Part shown: one piece after another, positions 34,836 to 42,840 of the stretch
Layout of the letters: each line of letters begins with the position of its first letter
Numbering within the stretch: position 1 is the first letter of the stretch
Source: an uncultured Bacilli bacterium
Lineage (GTDB): Bacteria > Bacillota_I > Bacilli_A > RF39 > UBA660
DNA: 64,000 bases
NCBI GenBank assembly: GCA_934097085.1
Contig: CAKONK010000008.1
Span: forward strand, 9,601-73,600
Direction: 5' to 3'
The notes under the pieces: model-generated
Seen by the model: only the letters and a program-made list of their open reading frames with translations
Told to the model about the DNA's origin: nothing
Database searches by the model: none
Made by a program: the position numbers and the translations under genes

Positions 34836-35281
34836 TTGAAAATGTTTAGTAAATGTAAAGATAATGTAAAATCGGGGGGGGGGTAGATGTATCTAAAAGT
34901 ATAGATAAAAGTGTAAAGCACTATACATCAAATGATGTAAAGCATGATGATAAATCATTTTTAATAATTTATAAAAATCATGGCAAGTTTTATCAGTGTA
35001 AAAATATTGATGCTTGTATTATGAATACTTTATTTGGTTAAATAAATAAAGTTATTAATACTTTGAAAGATGCTAAAATATCTTATCAAATTATAGATGT
35101 TGATAAAGATCCTGTGATAAAACATTTTGGTAAAATAAATACGTATTCTAAATATTTAGATATGTCATTTAAAAATTTAGATAAAAAGAAAAAATTAGAT
35201 TTTTTAATAGATAAATTAAATAAATGTTCTATGAAAAAATTAGAAAGTATAATAAGTTTGATAGAAAATGAATTTAAGTAA
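34836..35281 (+). pseudogene. Interrupted DGR accessory gene resembling MutS domain I
   Basis: A ribosome site (AAAGGA, 34820) precedes TTG/ATG starts at 34836 and 34842. The frame stops at 34884 right after a run of ten G (34874-34883). With one more G it would continue for about 50 codons (SFLIIYKNHGKFYQCK...DACIMNTLFG) to a TAA at 35039. The same frame reopens as INKVINTLKDAKISYQIID and runs to 35281. The pattern of a hydrophobic strand, G-FY and a DA helix resembles MutS domain I, a known companion of DGR reverse transcriptases. About 10-15 residues seem missing at the TAA. The assignment is tentative, the interruption is clear. Confidence 0.6.
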
Positions 35282-35642
35282 CTCGAGAGAATTTTTAATT
35301 TTAAATAAATATAAAGAGTTTATTAATATACTTGATAATTTAATAGAAAATATACCTAAAAAAGATTATTTTTATAAAGATAAATTAAAGGATTTATCTA
35401 TAAAATTATTATATTTTATAAATAAAGTTAATAATGAAGATAATTATAAAAATATATCTATATATAAAGTAGAAATAAATTCATTTATTAATATTATAGA
35501 TTATATATTAGAAAGAATATTTATTAAACATTATATTAGTGAAAGTAATTTAAAAAAAGTTACTTATAAATTAAGTGAAATAAATAGAATGTGTAATAAA
35601 TGGATGGATAATAAGATAGAATATGATAGTAAAAATAAATGA
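35268..35642 (+). CDS. avd: Avd-like DGR accessory protein
   Basis: A 124-residue, basic, all-helical protein directly upstream of the reverse transcriptase and overlapping it by 20 bases. Size, place and four-helix character (EFLILNKYKEFINIL ... LSEINRMCNKWMD) match Avd, the pentameric four-helix-bundle partner that binds the reverse transcriptase and template RNA and is needed for mutagenic cDNA synthesis. It also overlaps the preceding broken gene by 14 bases. Sequence similarity within this family is low, so context carries much of the call. Confidence 0.75.
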   Translation: MNLSNSREFLILNKYKEFINILDNLIENIPKKDYFYKDKLKDLSIKLLYFINKVNNEDNYKNISIYKVEINSFINIIDYILERIFIKHYISESNLKKVTYKLSEINRMCNKWMDNKIEYDSKNK

Positions 35643-36689
35643 TTTATTAGATATATATAATAATGAAATAGTGAAAGGAGTGAAAAATAGAAAGAAAATT
35701 CTTGCATTTGAAAAATATAAAATGGAGTATCTAGTTTATATTAAATATATATTAGAAAATAATTTATATATTAAAAGTAATTATAATATATTTTTAGTAA
35801 AGGATCCTAAAGTTAGAGTAGTAATGAGTGAAAGTATTATTGATAAGGTAATAAATCATTATGTAGCAAAATATATTTTGATTCCAAAACTATCAAAATA
35901 TTTATGTAAAGAAATTACTGCCACAAGAAAAGGTATGGGACTAACTTATGCTATTAAATTATTACTTTTTTATATTGAAAAATTAAAGCATAAAGGTAAA
36001 AGTATATATGCACTTAAAATAGATATAAAAAAATATTTTTATAGAGTTGACCATAATATTTTAAAATCATTAATTATAAATAAGCTTACTACAGATGAAT
36101 ATAATTTAGTTTAGTTTGCAAACTAATAGATAGTACAAACTATGAATATATTAATAAAAAAATTGATATTTTAGAAAAAAGTGTTAATGAAAAATTACCT
36201 AGATATAAAAATGGAGTAGGTCTTTCTTTAGGAGGACAAGTTCAACAATTTTTTGCTATATTTTATTTATATAAATTACATCATTATATAATTCATGATT
36301 TGCATTTAAAATATATGTTATCATATATGGATGATTATATAATACTATCAAATGATTTAAATTATTTAAAAGCATGTAAAAATAAAATAATAAAATATAT
36401 TAATTCATATAAACTTAATATAAATGAAAATAAAACATGTATAGTTAATTTAAAAAATGGTTTCAATTTTCTAGGCTATAATTTTAAAATAATTAATAAT
36501 AAAACTATTATTAATTTAAGTGATAATGCAAGAAGAAATATAAAAAAGGGTATAAGAAAAAATATTTATAAATATCAAAATAATATGATAACATTTGAAA
36601 AATATTTTTATTCAATACAAAATTATAAACATAGTTATAATTTTGTAAATAAAGATAAATTAAAACATATTATAAATAGATATTATTAA
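35623..36689 (+). pseudogene. DGR reverse transcriptase, disrupted by a 5-bp duplication
   Basis: The first part (35623-36114) carries the N-terminal RT blocks: KDPKVRVVM, ITATRKGMG and the first catalytic aspartate in LKIDIKKYF. The second part carries LGGQVQQ, aligned with the DGR-type [IVL]GxxxSQ motif, the active site YMDD (about 36317-36328), and FLGYNF. The frames are separated by TTTAG repeated twice at about 36105-36114. Removing one copy of five bases restores one frame of 353 codons. As it stands no active enzyme can be made without frameshifting. The second part has no start or ribosome site. Confidence 0.88.
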
Positions 36690-36722
36690 ATATATTAGGG
36701 TAATTATTTTAAAAAGGGAGCT

Positions 36723-36795
36723 TTCTTCGAATCCTCTTAACGTCAACAACAATGGCTATCTCAATGGCAACTCGGCTTCGAATGGCTATGCAGCT
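36723..36795 (+). repeat. DGR template repeat TR
   Basis: 73 bp downstream of the reverse transcriptase. It is far richer in GC than its flanks and is full of AAC/AAT codons in the frame of the variable regions. Its ends (TTCTTCGAATCC... and ...GGCTATGCAGCT) are identical to both variable regions. It has no reading frame of its own beyond the repeat. Confidence 0.92.
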
Positions 36796-36871
36796 TTTTA
36801 TAACTTCTTATGTTTGGAATTTATATGGTTAAGGCTATATAAAGTGTTAGCATAAGAAATATTAATTATCC

Positions 36872-36929
36872 TTAAAAGTAAAAACTTTTAAAAAATAATA
36901 GATGGACGGAAAAATATTCGTATTTTTCC
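36872..36929 (+). other. Two hairpins downstream of the template repeat
   Basis: TTAAAAGT/ACTTTTAA (36872-36891) has a four-base loop. GGAAAAATA-TTCG-TATTTTTCC (36908-36929) is a 9-bp stem closed by a UUCG tetraloop. They could mark the 3' end of the template RNA. Confidence 0.5.
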
Positions 36930-36955
36930 TATAGACACTAAAGATAAAAATAAAT

Positions 36956-37216
36956 ATGAAAGAAAGATATAAAGTATTAAAAAAGATTTATCCATATTAT
37001 TTAATATTAATTAAAAAAAATAATAAATATTATACATTTTATGAAGATAAATTAATATATAAAAATATAAAAAATTTAAATAATATAAATTATATTGTAT
37101 TAGATAATTTAGAAATTGAAATAAAAAGAGAATATGAAAATAATAATTATTTATATTATTATACAAAATATAAATTAATTAATTTACTAGAAAGAAGGAT
37201 GTTAAATGAAATATAA
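36956..37216 (+). CDS. Second MutS domain I-like small protein
   Basis: An 86-residue, extremely Asn-, Lys- and Tyr-rich protein. Its start (YKVLKKIYPYYLILIKKNNKYY...YEDKLIY) follows the MutS domain I pattern: a lysine helix, YP, a hydrophobic strand, then an aromatic turn and ED helix. It overlaps the second target gene by 11 bases and lacks a clear ribosome site. It may be an intact counterpart of the broken gene at 34836. Function is inferred from place and pattern only. Confidence 0.5.
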   Translation: MKERYKVLKKIYPYYLILIKKNNKYYTFYEDKLIYKNIKNLNNINYIVLDNLEIEIKREYENNNYLYYYTKYKLINLLERRMLNEI

Positions 37217-38276
37217 CAAAAAAATAATAATATGTAGTTTATTTATAATAATAAGTATTACTATATTAATAGTTATAAGTAGAAATAGTACAAAAACATT
37301 TAAATATAAAGGAAGCACTATTGCTTTAACAGTTGATGGTAATAGTGTAACATCTTTTCCAGCAAGTGGTAAATATAATGTAACAGTTAATTGTAATAAT
37401 GCAAAAGGTAGATGGAATCCTAAAACATGGAAATTAGAAATAACTAAAATAACTGGAACAGTTACCTGTGATGTTTCGTTTAACTCTAATGTAACTAATT
37501 TGACAACGCAGGTTAATAATAAAGCTACTAGAAATGAAAATGGTAAAAGATATCAAGGTAAAAATCCTGATAATTATATATGGTTTAATGATGAATTATG
37601 GAGAATAATAGGAAATATTCCAGTATGTTTAACAAGTGGATGTGCAAGTACAGAAAATAGAGTAAAAATAATAAGAAATGATTCAATTGGAGCTATAAAA
37701 TATGGAAGTAATTCAACATGGATGGGAAGTAATATTCAAAATCTATTAAATTCGTGTTATTTAGGAAAAGAATCATCATGTGATAGTTATTGCTATTCAA
37801 ATTCAACAACAGCAAAAGGAACATGTGATTACTCAGCAGATGGAATATTTGTAACTGATTATTATGGCAAAATGGTTGAGGATGTATACTTTAATGTAGG
37901 AGCAGGAGCTTCAACATATAAAACAGCGGCAAATTATTATACACAAGAAATTGCTACCCATGCAACTAGTACTTCAAAAATAGGACTGATGTATGCAAGT
38001 GATTGGGGTTATGCAATCGAAGGTTTTACAGAAGTCTTAGGAAGTAATGGAAGTCCTCAAAATTCATCTGATAAAAACTGGCTATTTTCAAATGGTTATG
38101 AATGGACAATGACTGCATATTCTTCTTCGAATCCTCTTTACGTCTACTATGGCTATCTGAACTACGGCTCGGCTTCGTATGGCTATGCAGCTAGACCAGT
38201 CTTATATCTAAAATCTAATGTATATGTAGTAAGTGGAACAGGAACACAGGTAGATCCATATAGAATAGGAATGTAA
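37206..38276 (+). CDS. DGR target protein 2, membrane-anchored variable protein
   Basis: A 356-residue protein with a signal anchor (about 5-23), an 80-residue beta-rich N-terminal part and the same C-terminal variable domain as the protein at 33465. From VNNKATRNENGKRY onward the two are nearly identical except for the variable region (residues about 306-329). GAAAGGATG precedes the ATG. The N-terminal parts differ, so the shared domain is displayed on two different stalks. It is probably anchored outside and binds ligands through the variable face. Confidence 0.85.
   Translation: MKYNKKIIICSLFIIISITILIVISRNSTKTFKYKGSTIALTVDGNSVTSFPASGKYNVTVNCNNAKGRWNPKTWKLEITKITGTVTCDVSFNSNVTNLTTQVNNKATRNENGKRYQGKNPDNYIWFNDELWRIIGNIPVCLTSGCASTENRVKIIRNDSIGAIKYGSNSTWMGSNIQNLLNSCYLGKESSCDSYCYSNSTTAKGTCDYSADGIFVTDYYGKMVEDVYFNVGAGASTYKTAANYYTQEIATHATSTSKIGLMYASDWGYAIEGFTEVLGSNGSPQNSSDKNWLFSNGYEWTMTAYSSSNPLYVYYGYLNYGSASYGYAARPVLYLKSNVYVVSGTGTQVDPYRIGM
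38123..38192 (+). repeat. DGR variable region VR2
   Basis: 70 bp, three fewer than the template, with the gap in the AAC-rich block. About six substitutions fall on template adenines (for example AAC to TAC twice, AAT to TAT twice). Four do not, and two of those (CTC to CTG and AAT to AAC) place VR1 and VR2 together against the template. Confidence 0.88.
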
Positions 38277-38280
38277 TATA

Positions 38281-38314
38281 AATCGTGCTTCGCTTTTGTG
38301 AAGAGCGATTTTTT
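38281..38314 (+). terminator. Terminator after DGR target 2
   Basis: AATCGTGCTTC (38281-38291) pairs with GAAGAGCGATT (38300-38310) with one mismatch, followed by six T. Confidence 0.8.
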
Positions 38315-38364
38315 CTTGCAATAAAATGGTTTTGTGAGTATAATAGTTCCTACAGGTGGGTTAT

Positions 38365-39099
38365 ATGAATAGTGAAAAAGAAATGCTAGAGCAAATGAAA
38401 AATGAATTAGATAAGTTAAATGATATGTTAAAGAAAAATAATGATAAGGATTATTATAGGAAAGAAAAAGCAAAAGTTATATGTAAAATAATTGCTCCTT
38501 TTGTGGGATTTACAGGAACAATTTCCTCTTTATATTTTTTAATTTTTGGTGTGCCTTTTATGAAACATAATATAAAAGCATATTTAAATAAAGAAACAAC
38601 TACTTATGATGATAATACTAAAAGTGTTTATGAATATTATAGAAACAAAGAAATTGTTAAACCAATGCTTTATATATATGGCACTTGGGTAAAAGAGTCA
38701 GATTATTTTGTAAGAGAGGTATCACTTTATACGGTGAGTGATGAAAATGAAGATATATTTGAAAAAGGAACTTTAGTTTCAAGTGGAAAAGAAAAGTCTA
38801 TAGAAATTATTGATAATCACAAATATAAATTAATGACTTATGATGTAGATAAAAATGAATTTAATTATGTTTTGGAAAGTAATGATGCTACTATAGTAAG
38901 AAACGTTTGCTATATACTTGCTGTATTTATTTCTTGTTTATGTGGATTTGCTTATAATGAGTCTAAGATTAAAATATATAAAAAAACTTTAACTGATTTA
39001 AAGGAAAATTATTATGAAGAATATGTAAAACTAGAAAAGATATTTAAAAGTAGAGTAGAAAACTATGAACTTCTTTCCGGAGAACATTATGAAAGATAA
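38365..39099 (+). CDS. Hypothetical protein with coiled coil and two membrane helices
   Basis: A 244-residue protein. An N-terminal charged helix (about 1-30) looks like a coiled coil. One membrane helix lies near 40-65 and another near 180-200, enclosing about 110 residues that would lie outside. A C-terminal cytoplasmic helix follows. The start at 38365 is preferred over 38356 because of AGGTGGG. It overlaps the amidoligase gene by 11 bases. No family recognised. Confidence 0.6.
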   Translation: MNSEKEMLEQMKNELDKLNDMLKKNNDKDYYRKEKAKVICKIIAPFVGFTGTISSLYFLIFGVPFMKHNIKAYLNKETTTYDDNTKSVYEYYRNKEIVKPMLYIYGTWVKESDYFVREVSLYTVSDENEDIFEKGTLVSSGKEKSIEIIDNHKYKLMTYDVDKNEFNYVLESNDATIVRNVCYILAVFISCLCGFAYNESKIKIYKKTLTDLKENYYEEYVKLEKIFKSRVENYELLSGEHYER

Positions 39100-40099
39100 A
39101 TTAAATAGTTTTATTCATTTAAATGAAAATGATATTTTGAGTAAATTTAATTCTAAAGATTTAAGACATTTATTTTTCTTACTCGAAGATTATTTAATAA
39201 GCTATAAAAAGAAATTAAATATAAATGATGATAATATTTCATTTGGACTTGAGATAGAAACAGAACATGCAAAAACAGGCTTAATAAAGGATTTTATACA
39301 AAGTGAATATCCTTCTTGGAGTTATTGTGGTGATAGTTCATTAGATAATGGCATTGAGGTATTATCACCAATACTTACTAATAATGAAAAGTCTTTTGAA
39401 CAGTTAAAAAATGTTTGTAATTTTTTAAGAAAAAACTCTTTTATAGATGAAAGTGCTTCAGCACATATTCATGTTGGTGCTCAAATATATAATAATTGGG
39501 GGAGTGTTTATCTTTTATTTTTAATTTGGTTTGCTTACGAGAAAGTAATTTATAGATTTTCTTATGGCGAACATAATGCTGGAAGGAAAGAGCTATTTTA
39601 TTATGCTGATTCTATGCTAGATAATGCTAGAGATTTATCAGTTATTTTTGAAAAAATATTTAAAAGTTCTGGCGATTATACAAAATTTGAATTGGAGTTT
39701 TATAAGTATATACAGAAAATAGAAAGATATAAATCGCTTAATTTTACAAATGTTTGTAGTTTTGGTAAAAAAGAAGAAGGAAATACTATAGAATTTAGAT
39801 GCCCTAATGGGACTTTAAATGAAGTTATATGGCAAAATAATTTAAATTTCTTTTTATCTTTAATGAATTATGCAAATGATAGCTACAATAATGTAGATTG
39901 TGAATATTATGTAAATAAGGCAAATGATAATATAGATAGTGATTATGATTATAGTGAACTTTATTTAAAAGATGCTTTAGAACTTGCGGATTTAATATTT
40001 AAAACTAATCAAGATAAAATAGATTTTTTAAAGCAATATGTTAAATCTATTAATGATACAAATTATTCTTATGATAGAGTAATTAGACTTACTAAATAA
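39089..40099 (+). CDS. Amidoligase-family enzyme
   Basis: A 336-residue protein of the putative amidoligase family, related in fold to glutamine synthetase and gamma-glutamylcysteine synthetase. The family marks are SFGLEIETE near residue 50, the histidine pair ASAHIHVG near 130, and TIEFRCPNGTL near 235. Such enzymes ligate amino groups to carboxylates in peptide or cell-wall modification, but the substrates are unknown. The start at 39089 has GGAG upstream. It overlaps the membrane protein gene before it, so the two may act together. Confidence 0.8.
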   Translation: MKDKLNSFIHLNENDILSKFNSKDLRHLFFLLEDYLISYKKKLNINDDNISFGLEIETEHAKTGLIKDFIQSEYPSWSYCGDSSLDNGIEVLSPILTNNEKSFEQLKNVCNFLRKNSFIDESASAHIHVGAQIYNNWGSVYLLFLIWFAYEKVIYRFSYGEHNAGRKELFYYADSMLDNARDLSVIFEKIFKSSGDYTKFELEFYKYIQKIERYKSLNFTNVCSFGKKEEGNTIEFRCPNGTLNEVIWQNNLNFFLSLMNYANDSYNNVDCEYYVNKANDNIDSDYDYSELYLKDALELADLIFKTNQDKIDFLKQYVKSINDTNYSYDRVIRLTK

Positions 40100-40102
40100 A
40101 TC

Positions 40103-40143
40103 TCATTTCGCAAACTGGAAAAAAATTGACATTTGCGAAATGA
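40103..40143. repeat. Palindromic element, upstream copy
   Basis: TCATTTCGCAAA (40103-40114) and TTTGCGAAATGA (40132-40143) form perfect 12-bp arms around 17 bases. A near-identical element lies after the ATPase gene at 41391-41431. The right arm overlaps the spacer of the ATPase promoter. Confidence 0.85.
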
Positions 40144-40154
40144 AACTATATAAT
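40126..40154 (+). promoter_or_regulatory. Promoter inside the palindromic element
   Basis: TTGACA (40126-40131), 17 bases including one palindrome arm, and TATAAT (40149-40154). The arms could be an operator controlling the ATPase gene. Confidence 0.8.
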
Positions 40155-40172
40155 CATATTATAGGTGATGAG

Positions 40173-41372
40173 ATGAAAACTATTAAAAGAAAATATTTGC
40201 AAGATATTATTGATGTTATGGGAACACCAGATATAAAGGTTATTACAGGTGTTAGACGAAGTGGTAAATCTGAACTACTTCATATGTTTATTGAATATGT
40301 TAATGAAAATGATGCTAATTCAAATATTATTTATATTGATTATAACCTAGATAAGTTCGATGAATTAAAACAGTATAAAGAATTAATAAGTTATGTTTCT
40401 GAAAAATATAATAAAGATAAAAATAATTATATTTTAATTGATGAAGTTCAAATGTGTGATGACTTTGAAAAAGCAATAAATAATTTTCATGCTGAAGGTA
40501 AGTATGATATATATATTACTGGCTCTAATGCTTTTCTTTTATCAAGTGATTTAGCTACTTTGTTTACGGGAAGAACATATAGCATAGAGGTTTATCCATT
40601 TTCTTATAAAGAATTTTTAGAATATTATAATTTAAAAGATGTGAATGATAGTTTTGATAGATATGTTTTAGAGGGCGGATTTTCTGGTTCATATTTATAT
40701 AAGGAAATTGATAAAAAATATAACTATATAAAAAATGTATATAAAACAATGATTGTAAGAGATATTGTTGAAAGAAATAAAATACAAAATATTCCATTAC
40801 TTGATAGTATTAGTGATTTTTTAATAGATAATATTTCAAGATTAACTTCATACAGGAGTTTAACTGATACATTAAATTCAAATAAACTTGATATTAATGA
40901 TAAAACTGTCGGAACATATATTAAATATTTGTGTGAAGCTTTTGCATTTTACAAAATCAAAAGGTATGATGTTCAAGGTAAAAAGTATCTAGTTACTCAA
41001 GACAAATATTATTTGTCAGACCATGCAGTTAAGTTTGCTATTCAAGGAACTAAAAATATGAATTATGGAAGTATTTATGAAAATATAGTGGCAATGGAAC
41101 TATTAAGACGTGGCTACGAAGTATATGTAGGCATTTTATATGATAAAGAAATTGATTTCGTTGCAATGAAAAGAAATGAGAAAATATATATTCAAGTTTC
41201 AGATAATATAGGAAATGATTTTGAAAATGATACTTTTAAAAGGGAAGTTAATCCCTTATTACAAATTAAAGATGCTTATCCTAAAATGATAATTGCAAGA
41301 ACTAGACATGATGATTATCAATATGAGGGAATTTTAATAGTAGATATTGCTAATTGGTTAACTAGATTATAA
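40173..41372 (+). CDS. AAA ATPase with DUF4143 domain
   Basis: A 399-residue protein with an N-terminal P-loop ATPase domain (ITGVRRSGKSEL, about residues 25-36; Walker B in ILIDEVQM) and a C-terminal DUF4143 domain with nuclease-like KEIDFVAMKRNEKIYIQV. This family is widespread, often in several copies, and its function is unknown. The ATG at 40173 has GGTGATGAG upstream. It is flanked by two copies of the same palindrome and may travel as a unit. Confidence 0.88.
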   Translation: MKTIKRKYLQDIIDVMGTPDIKVITGVRRSGKSELLHMFIEYVNENDANSNIIYIDYNLDKFDELKQYKELISYVSEKYNKDKNNYILIDEVQMCDDFEKAINNFHAEGKYDIYITGSNAFLLSSDLATLFTGRTYSIEVYPFSYKEFLEYYNLKDVNDSFDRYVLEGGFSGSYLYKEIDKKYNYIKNVYKTMIVRDIVERNKIQNIPLLDSISDFLIDNISRLTSYRSLTDTLNSNKLDINDKTVGTYIKYLCEAFAFYKIKRYDVQGKKYLVTQDKYYLSDHAVKFAIQGTKNMNYGSIYENIVAMELLRRGYEVYVGILYDKEIDFVAMKRNEKIYIQVSDNIGNDFENDTFKREVNPLLQIKDAYPKMIIARTRHDDYQYEGILIVDIANWLTRL

Positions 41373-41390
41373 ATTAAATAAATGAAAACT

Positions 41391-41431
41391 TCATTTCGCA
41401 AATTAGAAAAAAATTTGAGTTTGCGAAATGA
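41391..41431. repeat. Palindromic element, downstream copy
   Basis: The same 12-bp arms as at 40103-40143 (41391-41402 and 41420-41431) and nearly the same spacer. Flanking AAAACT and GTTTTATTTT extend it into a terminator-like hairpin for the ATPase gene. Confidence 0.85.
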
Positions 41432-41763
41432 GTTTTATTTTGATGACAAATGCTTAGTTAAATGTTATTATATATTCAAAAGGAGAAGTACTATAGATGA
41501 AACATGCAAAATCTTAAAGAAGAAATGCTTGGAAAGAATAATGTAAAAGTAACAAGTGAATCACTTTTGGAATTTTTACTAATCATAAAACTAAATAATT
41601 AGTAAAAATGTGTTTAATTGTAATTATAAAACCCTTAATGAAGTATTAATATTATTAAAAAATATTTATAATGAATACCCAAAATGGAGTAAAAGGGGTA
41701 ATATATAGTGTAAAGAAAAATCTTTACATTTTTATATAAAATATTTTAGAAAGGAAAAGTATT
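41432..41763. other. Intergenic region with gene remnants
   Basis: A promoter-like TATTAT box and AAAAGGAG site near 41470-41490 precede a 32-codon frame from about 41503 (MQNLKEEMLGKNNVKVT). Another short open stretch (TLNEVLILLKNIYNEYPKW) ends near 41709. No complete gene is supported. It looks like decayed coding sequence. Confidence 0.45.
41709..41733 (+). terminator. Hairpin upstream of mtnN
   Basis: TGTAAAG (41709-41715) pairs with CTTTACA (41722-41728), followed by five T. Confidence 0.65.
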
Positions 41764-42465
41764 ATGAAAATAGGAATAATTTTTGCAATGGAAGAGGAAA
41801 TTAATGAAACTTTAAAATATGCTGATGTTATTAATGAATATGAAATGTTTGGTATAAAGTTTTATGAAACTTTGATTGATAGTAAAAACTGTATATTAGG
41901 TTTATGTGGAGTAGGTAAAGTAAATGCCTCAAGGTGTACACAAATTATGATTGATAATATGAATGTAGATTTCATTATTAATGTAGGTGTTGCTGGGGGT
42001 CTTTCAAATAACTTAAAAGTACTTGATATAGTAGTGGGTGAAAAACTTGTACAACATGATTTTGATATAACTGCTTTTGATCATGAAAAAGGCTTTATTC
42101 CTAACTGTGGTGTTTATTTAAATAGTGATGATTATTTACTTAATATTGCAAAAAATATTTTAATAGAAAATGTAAATATTCATGAAGGAGTAATAGCCTC
42201 GGGAGATATATTTTGTACAGATAAACATATGAGTGAAAAGATTCATAATAAATTTAATGCATTATGCGTTGATATGGAAGGAGCAAGTATAGCTCAAACT
42301 TCTTTTTTAGCGGGAGTTCCTTTTATCGTTATAAGAAGTATTTCTGATATACCAAATAATCAAAATGTAATGACCTATGATAAATTTTTAGAAAGGAGTT
42401 CTAATATAGTTTCTTTATTTTTAAAAGAAATGATTAATAGAATTAATATTGATAATGACATTTGA
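41764..42465 (+). CDS. mtnN: 5'-methylthioadenosine/S-adenosylhomocysteine nucleosidase
   Basis: Cleaves methylthioadenosine and S-adenosylhomocysteine to adenine plus the thioribose compound, recycling by-products of methylation. The opening IGIIFAMEEE, the ribose-binding GVGKVNA, NVGVAGGL, and the catalytic-site VDMEGASIAQ followed by IRSISDIP are all in place. At 233 residues it is full length. AAAGGAAAAG precedes the ATG. It overlaps the next small gene by 11 bases. Confidence 0.94.
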   Translation: MKIGIIFAMEEEINETLKYADVINEYEMFGIKFYETLIDSKNCILGLCGVGKVNASRCTQIMIDNMNVDFIINVGVAGGLSNNLKVLDIVVGEKLVQHDFDITAFDHEKGFIPNCGVYLNSDDYLLNIAKNILIENVNIHEGVIASGDIFCTDKHMSEKIHNKFNALCVDMEGASIAQTSFLAGVPFIVIRSISDIPNNQNVMTYDKFLERSSNIVSLFLKEMINRINIDNDI

Positions 42466-42787
42466 AATAGAATTTAAAGTCAAATTTAATGAAGATTATG
42501 TTTTTAATAGGGAAAGAGGATTTATAACTATTGAAAATGATGAAATAACAGGAAAGATTGGCAATGATGAAATTTCTGGTATATATAAGAAAAATGTTAA
42601 ATATCCACTTTTATATTCTGATATTGCATTTTCCTTTTATAAAGATAAATATTTATTTACTTTTCCTTCATTATTTTCCTCAAGTAAAGGGACTATTTAT
42701 GAAGGTGATAAGATTGTTGGTACATTTTCAATTGGATATGTTAGAAATATTGAGGATAATAATTTAAATGAGAAACATTTACACTAA
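42455..42787 (+). CDS. Hypothetical small protein downstream of mtnN
   Basis: A 110-residue protein with a mainly beta pattern (FEIEFKVKF, GFITIENDEI, YLFTFPSLF). The ATG at 42455 lies inside the end of mtnN. It has no membrane segment and no family I know. Confidence 0.55.
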   Translation: MTFEIEFKVKFNEDYVFNRERGFITIENDEITGKIGNDEISGIYKKNVKYPLLYSDIAFSFYKDKYLFTFPSLFSSSKGTIYEGDKIVGTFSIGYVRNIEDNNLNEKHLH

Positions 42788-42788
42788 T

Positions 42789-42817
42789 TTGACACATTTT
42801 AAGAAAAGTGATAAAAT
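42789..42817 (+). promoter_or_regulatory. Promoter of the metallophosphoesterase gene
   Basis: TTGACA (42789-42794), 17 bases and TAAAAT (42812-42817). It shares TTTACACTAATTTGACA with the promoter at 640. Confidence 0.8.
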
Positions 42818-42840
42818 TATTGTAGTTAGGGGGGATTAAA

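Noticed and set aside
35623..36689. Two separate genes for the RT halves
   Set aside because: The second half has no start or ribosome site, and a 5-bp duplication explains the break exactly.
41432..41763. A complete small gene between the ATPase and mtnN
   Set aside because: The open stretches are short, in different frames and lack consistent starts; treated as remnants.
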